Source: Dickeya lacustris (GTDB lineage: Bacteria > Pseudomonadota > Gammaproteobacteria > Enterobacterales > Enterobacteriaceae). Taken from it: a DNA stretch of 64,000 nt. A program made the position numbers and the translations under genes. Below are positions 12,938-23,800 of the stretch, in pieces (within the stretch, counting starts at the first letter, position 1; each line of letters begins with the position of its first letter). Under the pieces are notes generated by a model. That model saw only the letters and a list, made by a program, of their open reading frames with translations, was not told the DNA's origin and ran no database searches. Location of the stretch: NCBI RefSeq assembly GCF_029635795.1, contig NZ_CP114280.1, positions 3,038,001 through 3,102,000 of the forward strand, in the 5' to 3' direction.

Positions 12938-12947
12938 GCATCTCGGC

Positions 12948-13988
12948 TTATGCCTGACTGACTTGCTGTACCATACCGATATCAAGTAGCGTTTTACTGG
13001 CTTCACCGCCTATCTCTCTTGCCAGACTCGGCACTAAATACCCGGACACTTTCGTCATAAGCTGGCGCACCAGCGCGCGCGCTTCGTTATCCGGCACCAG
13101 AAAATGCGCGGCCCCCTGCACTTTATCCAGCACATGCAGGTAATAGGGCAGGATACCCGCATCAAACAGGGCATTACTCAGCGTGGCAAGGGCATCAGCA
13201 TTGTCGTTCACGCCACGCAATAACACACTTTGGTTCAGCAGTGTCACGTTCGCTTCACGCAGGCGCTGCATCGCATAACGCAGGCTTTGGTCTATCTCGT
13301 TAGCATGGTTGATGTGCGTCACCAGAATGACCTGCAACGGGCTGTTGGCTAACCGCTGGCAGAGCGTATCGGTGATGCGCGCAGGGATAACGACCGGTAA
13401 GCGCGAGTGAATACGCAGACGCTTAATGTGTGAAATCTGCTCGAGCTCGCTTAATAGCCAGTCAAGTTCATGGTCTTTCGCCATCAATGGGTCGCCACCC
13501 GAGAAAATGATTTCATCAAGCTCGGGGTGCTGGCGAATATAGTCTAGCGCCTGACGCCAGTTCGCCTTGTTGCCCTGATTGTCCTGATAGGGGAAGTGGC
13601 GGCGAAAGCAATAACGGCAATTCACCGCGCAACCGCCCTTCACCAGCAGCAATGCCCGATTGTGATACTTATGCAGCAGACCGGGCACAACGCTGTGTTG
13701 TTCATCGAGCGGGTCATGGCTGAAACCGGGCGTTGAGATGAACTCCTCTTGTGCCGTCAGCACCTGCAATAGCAGCGGGTCATGGGCATCACTGCGGCGC
13801 ATGCGCGCAACGAATGCGCGCGGCACGCGCAGCGGAAATAGCGTGCGCGCATCACGCCCGGCGCGCAGCTGTGGGTGATTCTCCAGCTCGAGAATGTGAA
13901 GCAGTTCATCAGGATCGGTAATAACGTCGGCCAGTTGTGCTAACCAATCTTCTCTGGAAGGTATATTTAGGGTTACAATGTGTGCCAT
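12948..13988 (-). CDS. epmB: EF-P beta-lysylation radical-SAM enzyme (lysine 2,3-aminomutase-like)
   Basis: EpmB converts (S)-alpha-lysine to (R)-beta-lysine, which EpmA attaches to elongation factor P. The 346-residue product carries the radical-SAM cluster motif CxxxCxxC at Cys120, Cys124 and Cys127 (CAVNCRYCF), and the conserved IIFSGGDPL and HSRLPVVIPARIT segments. It lacks the long C-terminal extension of catabolic lysine 2,3-aminomutases. It is divergent from efp with only 39 bp between start codons, so promoters overlap, as in E. coli. The substrate protein and partner EpmA are both in this window. Confidence 0.96.
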   Translation of the reverse strand: MAHIVTLNIPSREDWLAQLADVITDPDELLHILELENHPQLRAGRDARTLFPLRVPRAFVARMRRSDAHDPLLLQVLTAQEEFISTPGFSHDPLDEQHSVVPGLLHKYHNRALLLVKGGCAVNCRYCFRRHFPYQDNQGNKANWRQALDYIRQHPELDEIIFSGGDPLMAKDHELDWLLSELEQISHIKRLRIHSRLPVVIPARITDTLCQRLANSPLQVILVTHINHANEIDQSLRYAMQRLREANVTLLNQSVLLRGVNDNADALATLSNALFDAGILPYYLHVLDKVQGAAHFLVPDNEARALVRQLMTKVSGYLVPSLAREIGGEASKTLLDIGMVQQVSQA

Positions 13989-14027
13989 TTTTTTGGCTAA
14001 GTACCAGTATTAATGTAGAGGGCCTTT

Positions 14028-14594
14028 ATGGCGACTTATTCTAGCAACGATTTCCGTTCCGGTCTTAAAATCATGTTCGAAGGCGAGCCGTATGCCATCG
14101 AATCCAGTGAGTTTGTGAAACCGGGTAAAGGCCAGGCTTTTGCTCGTGTTAAAATGCGCCGCCTGTTGACAGGTTCCCGCGTTGAGAAAACCTTCAAGTC
14201 TACCGATTCCGCAGAAGGCGCAGACGTGATGGATACCAACATGAACTACCTGTATAACGACGGTGAGTTCTACCATTTCATGCACCCGGAAACGTTTGAA
14301 CAGCATCAGGTTGATGCTAAAACCGTTGGCGATTCCGCCAAGTGGTTGCAGGATAATGCAGAGTGTATCGTTACGCTGTGGGATGGCCGTCCGATCGCTG
14401 TTCAGCCGCCGAACTTTATCGAAGCAGAAATCACTGAGACCGACCCTGGCCTGAAAGGTGACACAGCGGGTACGGGCGGTAAACCGGCAACGCTGTCTAC
14501 CGGCGCGGTAGTGAAAGTGCCGTTGTTTGTGCAGATTGGCGAAGTGATTAAAGTGGATACCCGCTCCGGTGAATACGTTTCCCGCGTGAAGTAA
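14028..14594 (+). CDS. efp: Elongation factor P
   Basis: EF-P binds between the ribosomal P and E sites and rescues ribosomes stalled at polyproline. The 188-residue protein is colinear with E. coli EF-P, including the modified lysine at position 34 in VKPGKGQAF and the invariant C-terminal [13 protein letters not shown]. The three-domain layout is intact. Lys34 should be beta-lysylated by EpmA/EpmB. A purine-rich GTAGAGGG ribosome site precedes the ATG. Confidence 0.97.
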   Translation: MATYSSNDFRSGLKIMFEGEPYAIESSEFVKPGKGQAFARVKMRRLLTGSRVEKTFKSTDSAEGADVMDTNMNYLYNDGEFYHFMHPETFEQHQVDAKTVGDSAKWLQDNAECIVTLWDGRPIAVQPPNFIEAEITETDPGLKGDTAGTGGKPATLSTGAVVKVPLFVQIGEVIKVDTRSGEYVSRVK

Positions 14595-14602
14595 CCTCTG
14601 CT

Positions 14603-14640
14603 GTGGTACGTAAACGGCCTGACGGCGGGTTACGTACCAC
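14603..14640 (+). terminator. Hairpin downstream of efp
   Basis: A perfect 11-bp stem pairs 14603-14613 with 14630-14640 around a G-C-rich 16-nt loop, 9 bp after the efp stop. There is no T-run, so it may protect the 3' end rather than terminate. Confidence 0.4.
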
Positions 14641-14776
14641 CTGATAACGGGGCACCCCGGTATTTCCTCTTTCCCTGCATGTGACAAATTCGCTCACACT
14701 CGCCAGCGCTTGTCCGATGGTGTTTTATCCCCCATCACGTAAAATGCCGCCTTCTCTGCTATGAAGGAGCGCACCA

Positions 14777-15130
14777 ATGTCCCCATTGATTATTACCGTC
14801 TGTATGCTGACCCTCAGCAATGTGTTCATGACGTTTGCCTGGTACGGGCACTTACGCTACTTCAGTGGCCGTACCTGGATGATTGCCGCACTGGTGAGCT
14901 GGGGGATTGCGCTGTTTGAGTACCTGTTGCAGGTGCCCGCCAACCGTATCGGCTACCAGGTGGCTTCTGCCGGACAACTAAAAATTCTGCAAGAGGTGAT
15001 AAGCCTGTCGGTATTTATTCCCTTTTCAATAATCATTCTCAAAGAACCCTTCCGCACGGATTATATTTGGGCCGGTCTGTGTTTACTCGGCGCGGTATTT
15101 TTTATGTTCCGCGATAAGATTATGGGTTAA
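14777..15130 (+). CDS. DMT-superfamily small membrane protein, DUF486 family
   Basis: The 117-residue product has four hydrophobic segments (residues about 4-22, 33-50, 68-86, 92-110). The core includes FMTFAWYGHL and EYLLQVPANRIGY, followed by AGQLKILQEVISL, which I recognise as the DUF486 branch of the drug/metabolite transporter superfamily. No substrate is known. A GGAG ribosome site lies at 14765-14768. In E. coli the equivalent spot holds ecnAB and sugE, so a different small membrane gene has taken the place. Confidence 0.8.
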   Translation: MSPLIITVCMLTLSNVFMTFAWYGHLRYFSGRTWMIAALVSWGIALFEYLLQVPANRIGYQVASAGQLKILQEVISLSVFIPFSIIILKEPFRTDYIWAGLCLLGAVFFMFRDKIMG

Positions 15131-15195
15131 TTGGCACAATTATTTTTGCGTATCATTCGCGTATAAAAAGCCGGTGCCGGAAATAAGGCCTGCCG

Positions 15196-15243
15196 TCAGG
15201 CAGTAAATAAAACGCGGTTTTACTATTTTTATTTACTGCCTGA
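15196..15243. repeat. 17-bp perfect inverted repeat between convergent genes
   Basis: TCAGGCAGTAAATAAAA at 15196-15212 is exactly complementary to 15227-15243, around a 14-nt loop. A smaller 7-bp hairpin (15246-15252 with 15256-15262) abuts it and touches the blc stop. It probably serves as a two-way terminator, although the T-tract lies inside the stem. It could also be a remnant of a dispersed palindromic element. Confidence 0.7.
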
Positions 15244-15261
15244 TGACGACGCGAAGCGTCG

Positions 15262-15804
15262 TTATTTTCCGTTAACGGTGAGCTGATTCACCCAGATTAA
15301 TTTGTCGGTGTCAAAACCGTTACGTCGTGCCGCTGCAATCAGAGCCTGACGAATCAATGGCGATAATGTTGGCGTGCGAGAAAGTATCCAAAGATAGTCA
15401 CGGTTTGGCCCGCACACCACCGCATATTGGTAATCGTTATCCAGCGCGATGATGTTATAGCCGCCATAAAAGGGGCCGAAGAACGAGACTTTCAGTGCGC
15501 CTTGTGTGGGGGCTCCGGTGAAATCGCCTTTCCCGATACTTTCACGCCAGCGCTGGCTGGCTGGGTCAAATCCGCGATTCACCACCGTAATGCCGCCGCC
15601 TTCGCGCAGGCTGTAGGTGGCGCTGACGCGCTCCAGACCGCGCTCAAAGCGGTTATCGAAGCGGGCAATTTCATACCAGGTGCCGAGATAACGGGGCAGC
15701 GAGAAATTTGCCACGACATTTACGCCCGCAGGCGGTTTCGGGCTGCTGCAAGAAACGGTGAACAACGCAGTTAGCGAGACAATCCACAAACGCCAGTGGG
15801 CCAT
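15262..15804 (-). CDS. blc: Outer-membrane lipoprotein Blc (lipocalin)
   Basis: Blc is a lipocalin bound to the outer membrane that binds lysophospholipids and is stress-induced in E. coli. The chosen ATG gives 180 residues beginning MAHWRLWIVSLTALFTVSCS, a signal peptide ending in a lipid-modifiable cysteine (the lipobox is a little atypical, TVSC). The lipocalin GxW motif is seen as YLGTWYEIARFDNRFERG, with later motifs YNIIALDNDYQYAVV and RDYLWILSRTP. A longer frame reaching 15945 runs back over the frd terminator and is rejected as the start. E. coli has ampC between blc and frd; here it is absent. Confidence 0.93.
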   Translation of the reverse strand: MAHWRLWIVSLTALFTVSCSSPKPPAGVNVVANFSLPRYLGTWYEIARFDNRFERGLERVSATYSLREGGGITVVNRGFDPASQRWRESIGKGDFTGAPTQGALKVSFFGPFYGGYNIIALDNDYQYAVVCGPNRDYLWILSRTPTLSPLIRQALIAAARRNGFDTDKLIWVNQLTVNGK

Positions 15805-15876
15805 AGCTGATGCTCCCAGGTTAACATGCGTTAACGGTAGGAAAATCGGGCAGAAGATGCAATGCAGAAGATGCAA

Positions 15877-15904
15877 TAAAAAACGGCCCGCATTCGCAGG
15901 CCGT
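15877..15904 (-). terminator. frd operon terminator
   Basis: On the minus strand a 9-bp stem with one G-U pair (15896-15904 with 15883-15891, 4-nt loop) is followed by six Ts (15877-15882). It lies 22 bp past the frdD stop. Confidence 0.85.
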
Positions 15905-15925
15905 CTACCAGCGTTGACAGCGGTT

Positions 15926-16282
15926 TTACAGTGTGACGACACCAATAACGGTGACGACTGACAAAATAGCCGCCAGGCCGTAAAACACCCATTTACCGGC
16001 CGGAACGTGAATTTTCAGGTCGTGCATGGCGTGGTGGATACGGTGTAACCCACACCATAACGGCAGCACAATCATCAGCAGCAGAAAGGCGCGGCCAACA
16101 AAGCTGTGGCTAAATGCTGCGATACGATCGTAGCTCAGGGCATGGGAAAACAGCCCCAGCGGCAGCAGAATACCGACCAGCAGAATGATCACCGGCCCGA
16201 AAAAGGCGCTCCACATACCACCGGCACCGAACAGACCCCAGAATGGCGGTTCATCAGACCGTTTAGGTTGTTGATTAATCAC
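15926..16282 (-). CDS. frdD: Fumarate reductase membrane anchor subunit D
   Basis: FrdD, with FrdC, anchors the fumarate reductase complex and binds menaquinol. The product is 118 residues from a GTG start ([16 protein letters not shown]), matching the 119-residue E. coli subunit. Three membrane segments are seen, including [18 protein letters not shown] and the quinone-site region [18 protein letters not shown]. The ribosome site is GGAGAGA. It is the last gene of frdABCD; 14 bp separate it from frdC. Confidence 0.95.
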   Translation of the reverse strand: MINQQPKRSDEPPFWGLFGAGGMWSAFFGPVIILLVGILLPLGLFSHALSYDRIAAFSHSFVGRAFLLLMIVLPLWCGLHRIHHAMHDLKIHVPAGKWVFYGLAAILSVVTVIGVVTL

Positions 16283-16296
16283 AATATCTCTCCTGT

Positions 16297-16692
16297 TCAG
16301 AACAGCAAGGCGATGGCTAACACCGCCAGTGTAATGACCACTGCCGTTGCCCAAAGCCCTTTCACCATCGGCTCTGGCCCCATTTTTTCGTCATTGACGA
16401 TGATAATGCTGGCTTTGGGTGCCAGATCGAACCAGGTTTTGGTGTGTAACACGGCGGCCAGTAACGCAATGATGTTAATCAGCAGCACCAGCGGATTTTG
16501 CAAAAAGCCGACAAACTGGCTCCAGCCTTCGGGCCCGCCTTTGAGCGAGAACACGCCGTGCAGCAACACGATACTGAACCAGACTGCGGGCACCGCTGTG
16601 CCTTCACGCAGCATGTAAAAGCGATAAAAACCGAGTTTCTGCCACCAGGTCGGCGTCATACCACGGACATACGCTTTGCGTTTGGTTTTCAT
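16297..16692 (-). CDS. frdC: Fumarate reductase membrane anchor subunit C
   Basis: The 131-residue hydrophobic subunit starts [17 protein letters not shown] and is colinear with E. coli FrdC. It has three membrane helices and the conserved Glu in [15 protein letters not shown] (near residue 29), implicated in quinone chemistry. It lies third in the frdABCD operon. Confidence 0.95.
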   Translation of the reverse strand: MKTKRKAYVRGMTPTWWQKLGFYRFYMLREGTAVPAVWFSIVLLHGVFSLKGGPEGWSQFVGFLQNPLVLLINIIALLAAVLHTKTWFDLAPKASIIIVNDEKMGPEPMVKGLWATAVVITLAVLAIALLF

Positions 16693-16708
16693 GAATAGAC
16701 TCCCTCCC

Positions 16709-17443
16709 TTATTGTGGTCTCAGCATGGCAATCATGAAGTCTTTGGCGCTCTCCACTTTGCTTTGCTGGATAGCCGCCGCCGGATCGACGTGCTTCGGAC
16801 ACACTTCGGAGCAGTAGCCCACGAAAGTACAAGACCAGACGCCGTTGTCGCCATTGAGCTGCGGCATACGCTCTTTTTTACCGTGATCGCGGTTATCAAG
16901 ATTGTAGCGGTGTGCCAGCGTGATGGCGGCCGGCCCGATGAACTCGGGGTTCAGACCGAACTGCGGGCAAGCGGCATAGCACAGGCCGCAGTTGATGCAG
17001 CCGGAGAACTGATGGTATTTCGCCATCTGTGCCGGCGTCTGCTGGTTCGGGCCTTGCTCTGGTGTGCGGTTGTTGCCGATGATGTAAGGCTTGATGGCTT
17101 CCAGGCTTTCGATGAAGTGCGTCATATCGACCACCAAATCGCGCTCGATAGGGAAGTTGCCCAGCGCCTCAATCTTCATGCCATTCGGATAATCGCGCAG
17201 GAAGGTCTTACAGGCCAGTTTCGGCACGTTGTTGACCATCATGCCGCAGGAGCCGCAAATCGCCATACGGCATGACCAGCGATAAGAGAGATCCGGGGCC
17301 AAATTGTCTTTGATGTAACCGAGCGCGTCTAACAGCGAGGTTTCACGGCTATACGGCACGTCATAGCTGTCGAAGTACGGCGCGCTATCCTGCTCCGGGT
17401 TATAGCGCATGACGTCCATTTTCAGGGTTTGCAACTCAGCCAT
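16709..17443 (-). CDS. frdB: Fumarate reductase iron-sulfur subunit
   Basis: FrdB passes electrons from the quinol site to FrdA. The start overlapping the frdA stop gives 244 residues ([17 protein letters not shown]), the E. coli length. Ligands for three clusters are visible: [2Fe-2S] in [12 protein letters not shown] (near 57-70) plus a later Cys, [4Fe-4S] in [12 protein letters not shown], and [3Fe-4S] in [14 protein letters not shown]. The ATG lies 8 bp inside frdA, indicating translational coupling. A longer frame upstream would only duplicate frdA sequence. Confidence 0.96.
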   Translation of the reverse strand: MAELQTLKMDVMRYNPEQDSAPYFDSYDVPYSRETSLLDALGYIKDNLAPDLSYRWSCRMAICGSCGMMVNNVPKLACKTFLRDYPNGMKIEALGNFPIERDLVVDMTHFIESLEAIKPYIIGNNRTPEQGPNQQTPAQMAKYHQFSGCINCGLCYAACPQFGLNPEFIGPAAITLAHRYNLDNRDHGKKERMPQLNGDNGVWSCTFVGYCSEVCPKHVDPAAAIQQSKVESAKDFMIAMLRPQ

Positions 17444-19232
17444 TCGCTTGCTCCTTCTTGTTTTTCTCCTGAGCTTCGGCCTCGGCACCATACACGCGTT
17501 CTGCAGGTGGCAGCTTGGTGATTTTCACGTCGCTGTACTCCAGACGGGGCGCGCCTTCCGGGGTATAAAACGCCAGCGTATGCTTCAGGAAATTGACATC
17601 ATCACGTTTGGTGCAGCCTTCATCCAAACGCTGGTGCGCACCGCGTGACTCTTTGCGGTTGATGGCAGAATGGGCCATACATTCAGCGACATCCAGTCCA
17701 TGCCCCAGTTCGATGGTGTAGAGCAAGTCGGTGTTAAACACACTGGAATGGTCGCTGATTTTCACACGTTTGAAGCGTTCTTTCAGTTCGGCCAGCTTAT
17801 CAACGGTTTTCTGCATCAGTTCGGTGGTGCGATAAATACCGCAGCCCTCTTCCATCGACAGACCCATTTCGTCACGGATTTTAGCCCAGCTTTCTGTGCC
17901 TTCCTGCTTCATCAGGGCGTTCAGACGCTGTTCTACATCACGGGCCTGAGCGTCCAGCGCGCTGCTGTTGGCCGGTGACGCTTCCCGTGAGCGCTCGACG
18001 GCTTTTTCTCCCGCCATGCGGCCAAATACCACCAGCTCGGCGAGCGAGTTAGAGCCGAGGCGGTTCGCACCATGCAGGCCGACAGAGGAACATTCGCCTG
18101 CGGCAAACAGCCCTTTGATGCGGGTTTCACACTGCTGGTCGGTTTCGATACCGCCCATGGTGTAGTGCGCGGTGGGGCGAATCGGAATCGGCTCTTTGAC
18201 CGGGTCAACGCCGACATACGCTTTGGCCAGTTCGCAAATGAACGGCAGGCGCTCTTTGAGTTTCTTCTCGCCCAGATGACGCAAATCGAGGTAGACCACG
18301 TCGCCGAGCGGGGTGGGAACGGTGCGGCCAGCGCGCCATTCATGCCAGAATGCCTGCGAGACTTTATCGCGCGGCCCCAGCTCCATGTATTTGTTTTTCG
18401 GCTCGCCCAGCGGCGTTTCCGGCCCGAGGCCGTAGTCTTGCAGGTAGCGGTAGCCGTCTTTGTTGACCATGATGCCGCCTTCGCCACGGCAGCCTTCAGT
18501 CATCAGGATACCGGAGCCCGGCAGGCCGGTTGGGTGGTACTGAACAAATTCCATATCGCGCAGCGGAACGCCGTGGCGGAATGCCATACCCATGCCGTCG
18601 CCGGTGACAATACCGCCGTTGGTGTTATAGCGATAGACGCGGCCTGCGCCGCCGGTTGCCATAATGACGGCGTTCGCGCGAATTTGAATCAGCGAACCTT
18701 CCATCATATTGATGGCGACCACACCACGGGCATGACCGTCATCGACCAGGATATCGAGAACGAAATGTTCGTCGAAACGCTGAATCTGCGGATATTGCAA
18801 TGAAGTCTGGAACAGCGTGTGCAGCATGTGGAAGCCGGTTTTGTCTGCGGCAAACCAGGTGCGCTCTATCTTCATGCCACCAAAGCGGCGTACGTTGACG
18901 GAACCATCGGGTTTACGGCTCCACGGGCAGCCCCATTGTTCGAGCTGGGTCATTTCACGCGGGCATTGCTGCACGAAGTGATCCACCACGTCCTGCTCAC
19001 ACAGCCAGTCACCGCCCGCGACGGTGTCGTGGAAGTGAAAGTCGAAGCTGTCGTGATCTTGTGTGACCGCCGCCGACCCACCTTCTGCCGCCACAGTGTG
19101 GCTACGCATTGGGTAGACTTTGGAAATCAGCGCAATCTTGAGTTGGGGATTTGCTTGTGCCGCAGCAATCGCGGCCCGTAAACCTGCTCCCCCGGCCCCG
19201 ATAATGGCCAAATCGGCATTAAAGGTTTGCAC
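17436..19232 (-). CDS. frdA: Fumarate reductase flavoprotein subunit
   Basis: FrdA reduces fumarate to succinate at the cytoplasmic face during anaerobic respiration. The 598-residue protein has the FAD dinucleotide fold [16 protein letters not shown] near residues 11-26, the covalent-FAD histidine in [11 protein letters not shown] (near residue 45), and the substrate-site segments TEGCRGEGG and [10 protein letters not shown]. It is the first gene of frdABCD, divergent from epmA. Its leader holds an FNR-like site (listed separately), consistent with anaerobic induction. Confidence 0.97.
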   Translation of the reverse strand: MQTFNADLAIIGAGGAGLRAAIAAAQANPQLKIALISKVYPMRSHTVAAEGGSAAVTQDHDSFDFHFHDTVAGGDWLCEQDVVDHFVQQCPREMTQLEQWGCPWSRKPDGSVNVRRFGGMKIERTWFAADKTGFHMLHTLFQTSLQYPQIQRFDEHFVLDILVDDGHARGVVAINMMEGSLIQIRANAVIMATGGAGRVYRYNTNGGIVTGDGMGMAFRHGVPLRDMEFVQYHPTGLPGSGILMTEGCRGEGGIMVNKDGYRYLQDYGLGPETPLGEPKNKYMELGPRDKVSQAFWHEWRAGRTVPTPLGDVVYLDLRHLGEKKLKERLPFICELAKAYVGVDPVKEPIPIRPTAHYTMGGIETDQQCETRIKGLFAAGECSSVGLHGANRLGSNSLAELVVFGRMAGEKAVERSREASPANSSALDAQARDVEQRLNALMKQEGTESWAKIRDEMGLSMEEGCGIYRTTELMQKTVDKLAELKERFKRVKISDHSSVFNTDLLYTIELGHGLDVAECMAHSAINRKESRGAHQRLDEGCTKRDDVNFLKHTLAFYTPEGAPRLEYSDVKITKLPPAERVYGAEAEAQEKNKKEQANG

Positions 19233-19755
19233 TGCATGCCTCCAGTTACTTAAGTTAAATAAATTAAATTAAGAAAATAATATGAAGTACAGCCTAATCA
19301 TTTATTTTCCGTTTTAATTCAAGGTCAATAAATTGAGTGAAAAAATATGTGCTTAGTTAGCTGCGAAGATTAAATCACTCTTTTTTGTATGGAAATGATT
19401 ATAGCGATTTGAGGCTGGCTGAAATTTGATGTGATCCAGCATTTTGCGGTTTTTTAATATCTCTTCAGCGATATTTTAGAAAACGTGGTGAGCCAGATGA
19501 TTTATTGCCTAAATAATTTTATCGCTGTAAAGCAAGGTTTGTTATGGCGTTTGTTTACCTGTGAATTGCCGTGTTTTTATCGTCAGTGACCTGTCAAAAA
19601 CAGGCGTAACAATCTGTTGTTGAGCGTAACGGGCAAGACGATTTTTCGTCTCAATGTGCGCTGAGATTCAGGGTAAAAACATTCGCCGGATAGATTTGTC
19701 TGGCCGTGGTGATGCAGGTAGACTGCACCTCCGGTTAGAGTGTGGAGTAGATATC
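19233..19755. other. frdA-epmA divergent intergenic region
   Basis: Apart from the frdA promoter, this AT-rich 520-bp stretch shows no gene. The frdA leader would be about 160 nt. The epmA promoter is not obvious. Confidence 0.5.
19391..19438 (-). promoter_or_regulatory. frdA promoter with FNR-like site
   Basis: On the minus strand a TATAAT -10 box lies at 19403-19398. The imperfect dyad TTTGATGTGATCCA (plus strand, 19425-19438) is centred about 41 bp before the expected start. The E. coli frdA FNR site, read the same way, has a very similar TTTGA...GATC layout. FNR would activate here without oxygen. The match to the TTGAT-N4-ATCAA consensus is partial. Confidence 0.6.
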
Positions 19756-20733
19756 ATGAGCGAAACGGCAAACTGGCAGCCGAGTGCCTCTGTGGCCAAC
19801 CTGTTGAAGCGGGCGTCGATAATGAGAAACATTCGGCGCTTTTTTTCAGATAGAGGCTTGCTGGAAGTAGAAACGCCGTCCATGAGTCAGGCAACGGTAA
19901 CAGACATTCATTTGTTCCCTTTCCAGACCCAGTTTGTTGGCCCTGGCGCGGCTCAAGGCATGACGCTGTATCTGATGACCAGCCCGGAATACCATATGAA
20001 GCGTTTGCTGGCGGCGGGAAGCGGGCCGATATTCCAGCTATGCCGCAGTTTTCGTAATGAAGAGTCAGGGCGCTACCATAACCCTGAATTCACGATGCTT
20101 GAGTGGTATCGCCCGCACTATGACATGTACCGGCTGATGAATGAGGTCGATGATTTACTACAGCAGGTGCTGGAGTGCGACGGTGCGGAGATGCTCTCTT
20201 ATCAGCAGGCGTTCCAGCGCCATTTGGCGGTCGATCCGCTCTCGGTAGACAAGGCGCAACTGCGTGAGGTGGCCGAGAAGATTGGCGTGGGCGAGGTGGC
20301 GAGCCGTGAAGAGGATCGCGACACGTTGCTGCAACTGCTGTTTGCATTCGGCGTCGAACCGCATATTGGCCGCGATAAACCGACATTCGTTTATCACTTC
20401 CCTGCCACGCAAGCATCGCTGGCGGAGATCAGTACCGAAGACCACCGTGTTGCCGAGCGTTTCGAGGTTTACTTTAAAGGCGTGGAACTGGCGAACGGTT
20501 TTTGTGAATTGACAGACAGTAAAGAGCAGCGCCAGCGTTTTGATCAAGATAATCGCAAACGTGCCGCGCGTGGTTTGCCGGTGCAACCGATAGATGAAAA
20601 CTTGCTGACGGCATTGGATAGCGGTATTCCGCCCTGTTCAGGGGTCGCGGTTGGGGTTGACCGCCTGATGATGCTGGCGCTGAAAGCAGACTCCATCGGT
20701 GAGGTGATTGCTTTTACGGTCGATCGCGCCTGA
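19756..20733 (+). CDS. epmA: EF-P--(R)-beta-lysine ligase (GenX/PoxA)
   Basis: EpmA activates (R)-beta-lysine and joins it to Lys34 of EF-P. The ATG at 19756 gives [12 protein letters not shown] and 325 residues, identical in length to E. coli EpmA; a 34-residue in-frame extension has no conserved content. It is a class II lysyl-tRNA synthetase catalytic core without the anticodon-binding domain: motif 2 [20 protein letters not shown] and motif 3 [12 protein letters not shown] are clear. The partner enzyme and substrate (epmB, efp) lie 6 kb upstream. Confidence 0.96.
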   Translation: MSETANWQPSASVANLLKRASIMRNIRRFFSDRGLLEVETPSMSQATVTDIHLFPFQTQFVGPGAAQGMTLYLMTSPEYHMKRLLAAGSGPIFQLCRSFRNEESGRYHNPEFTMLEWYRPHYDMYRLMNEVDDLLQQVLECDGAEMLSYQQAFQRHLAVDPLSVDKAQLREVAEKIGVGEVASREEDRDTLLQLLFAFGVEPHIGRDKPTFVYHFPATQASLAEISTEDHRVAERFEVYFKGVELANGFCELTDSKEQRQRFDQDNRKRAARGLPVQPIDENLLTALDSGIPPCSGVAVGVDRLMMLALKADSIGEVIAFTVDRA

Positions 20734-20768
20734 TACCGTTTTCTCTTATTCAGCATCGCGTTTGACAG

Positions 20769-20804
20769 AAACCACGGAAGCTATTGCTTACCGTGGTTTT
20801 CTTT
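20769..20804 (+). terminator. epmA intrinsic terminator
   Basis: A 9-bp stem (20769-20777 with 20791-20799, 13-nt loop) leads into TTTTCTTT. It lies between convergent epmA and mscM. Confidence 0.65.
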
Positions 20805-20832
20805 ATTCAGCGCAATGATCACGTAAGCGCCA

Positions 20833-23800
20833 TTACACCCCCCCCGTAGTACGGGTTGAGGTGGCGGCGTTACGTCCGGTTATCTGTACGGAGTCCATTT
20901 GCACCTGGAACGGCGGGAATGGCATCACCAGATGATGCTGGCGATAGCTTTCCAGAATCAACTGGTGTAATTCGTGGCGCAGCGGCATGCGGTGGCCCAT
21001 TTCGGCGGCGAAGATCCGCAGCTCGAAAATCTGGATACCCTGACGTAAATCCACCAAATACACCTCCGGCGGCGGATTATCCAGCACCAGCGAGCAGCGT
21101 TTGACCGCATTGAGCAGCAGCGCTGTCACCTCTTGGGTATTGGCCTCAGCCGGTGCCGGGATGGAGAGCACCACGCGCGTGACCGAGTCAGACAGCGACC
21201 AGTTGATAAACTGCTCGGTAATAAACGCTTTGTTGGGCACGATTATCTCTTTGCGATCCCAATCGGTGATGGTGGTGGCGCGGGTGTTAATGCGCATCAC
21301 GCTGCCGGTCAAATCGCGAATGGTGACGGTATCGCCAATGCGAATCGGTTTTTCAAACAGAATGATCAACCCGGAGATAAAGTTGGCGAAAATCTCCTGC
21401 AAACCGAAGCCTAGCCCGACACCGAGCGCGGCGACCAGCCATTGCAGTTTCGACCACTCAATGCCGATAAGCGAAAAACCGGTCAGGCCGCCGATGAGCA
21501 TCATCAGGTATTTACTGACCGTTGTAATGGCGTAGCCCGTACCGGGTGACAGTTCAATGTGCTGGAGTATCGCCAGCTCCAGCAGCGCGGGAAGATTACG
21601 CACCAGTTGTGCGGTGATGATAAACACCAGCAGGGCAATCAGCACGGCTGCGAGGGTAATCGGTTGGACGCTTTCCACGCCTTTTACCGTGCTGGTGACA
21701 TCCCACAGGTGGATGTTCTCCATAAACGCAAACGCGGAGTGGATTTCTGACCATAATGCAATCACCGACACCAGCGCGATTAATGTCAGCAGCGAACGTA
21801 CCAGCTTTAATGAGCGTGCGCTGATGGCATCCAAATCGACGACGGGCTCGTCCACGGCTTCTGCGCTGTTTTCGTGCGCGGTATTGGCCTCTTCCTCGCC
21901 TCTGGCCCGCGCCGCCAGGATTTCAGCACGGCGCTGCCTGGCGCGGTCAAACGCGATGCGGCGACGCTGAATCAGCATCCAGCGGCGGATGATATGGTAG
22001 ATGACCAGCAGGAAAAACCAGATAGACACCGAGGTTTCCAGCCTCGCCAGCAGGGCCTGCGCGGTGGTGAGATAACCGAGGCAAGAGGCCAGCGCGGCGA
22101 TGAGTGGAATACAGATCATCAGGTTCCACATTGCGCGGTTGACCGGGTTTTCGCCTGAGCCCTCTTTGTCGAGATAGAGCGGAATACCCGCACGTTTGAA
22201 ACTGGTCGTCACCAGGCTCAGTGCCATACACAGCAAAATGAAGCACAAACGCCCCAGCGTACCCGAGAATTCGCGTTCATTGAGATTATCAAAGGTGATC
22301 AGCGCCATCACCAGCGGCACGATAAAACCAATCGAGAGGCGATAGTAGCGCATCGCGCGAGCTACCTGCTTCGGCGGCCAGCCAAAGTGTACGATGAACA
22401 GTCCCTGACGGTGGGAAAAGGCCGCGCAGATCATCACTACCCACATCAAGGGGACGGTGGCGGTCACGCTGTCGCCGATGGCCACCGCGACCGGGTAAGG
22501 CCAGGCATTTTGCAGGCCATAACCCAGCACCGCCCACAAGACCGGCAAGGGCATCGCCACCATCACCGACCAGAACACGGTGCGCAGCGTCAGCATAAAA
22601 TAGTCGAGCGTGACCTTTCCGACCCGGCCACTGGCGCGCTCCAAAAAGGCATGATAATGGCGGCGTGAGCTGATACTCAGGGCAACCAGCAGCAGTGCTG
22701 CCAGCAGGGGCAGCAGCGTCGTCTGGGTGGTGCCCATCATCAGTAGTGCGCTGCTCAGTTGCGTTAGCGTATCGAGCGATAACACGCGCGAGAGATCGCG
22801 CAGCAGGTTGAGCGGATAGGCAAAACCAATTGGGTCAACATCCGCCACCCAGAACAGGTAACGATGGGCGGCATCACGGATTTCCGTCAGCGCATCTTCC
22901 AGTTGGCTGCTGGCTACCTTGAGTTTGGTGAACTCAAGGATTTGCGTATCGCAGCCGGAGATGAGCGATCCCAGCAGATCGCGCTGGGTGCGTAGCTGAT
23001 CGTTGACGATTTTCTGCTGGGCGCTGGTGAGCGGCGAGCCATCATCCTGTCGCGTTGGTTCTGCGCTGGCGGCGAGCTTATTGAGCATCTCTTCATAGTA
23101 GAGCCGGTGGGCGCGCTGTTGTGCCATGTCGCCATCAAGCTGTTGAGGCTTGGGCGTGTCCGGCAGTCGGGCCACCTGCGCACGCAGCGTTTCCCCCAGT
23201 GCGGGCGATGAACCAAGCCATTGCGCCTGTTCACGCAGGGTGCTTAATGCTTGACGAACTTGCAGTGTCTGGGCGGTCGTTTGGCGCTGGAGCGCGGCAA
23301 TGCTATCCATGCGCTGCGCCTGCTGATTCAGCGCCAGAGAGAGCTCCCGATTGGTCTGTAGCAGGCTGGTGACTGCTGAGGGCAAGTTACCCTGTTGTTC
23401 CGCCAGTTGTTCCGTTCTCTCCAGCGCCTGCTCGGCTTCGCGCTGGCGTAAGTTATTGAGCGTACTGCGTAATAGCTGTAATTGCTTATCCAGTCTGTCG
23501 CGCCGCTTTTTATAAACATCCGCTTGCAGGCGGGATAACTCTTGTCGGTTGCTGGCCGATAGCTGTGCCAGCTCCAGCTCCTCGACCCGGCTTTTACGTA
23601 GCGCAACCTCCGCCTGCAATGCGGCCAGCTGCGCCTGACCTTGGGCGGTGGCCGGGTTGCCGAGGGCTTGCAAACGCCGTTCGGCGTCGCTCAGGGCGCG
23701 GTTGGCTTCAGTTTGTTGCTGCGGTAACTGGGCCAGTGAGTCGCTGATTTCGCGCAGGCGATCCTGCTCTTGCTGTAGCTGGCGGCTTTGTTCGAGCAAC

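Noticed and set aside
15805..15945. Longer N-terminus for Blc starting at 15945
   Set aside because: It would translate the frd terminator and displace the lipoprotein signal peptide from the N-terminus.
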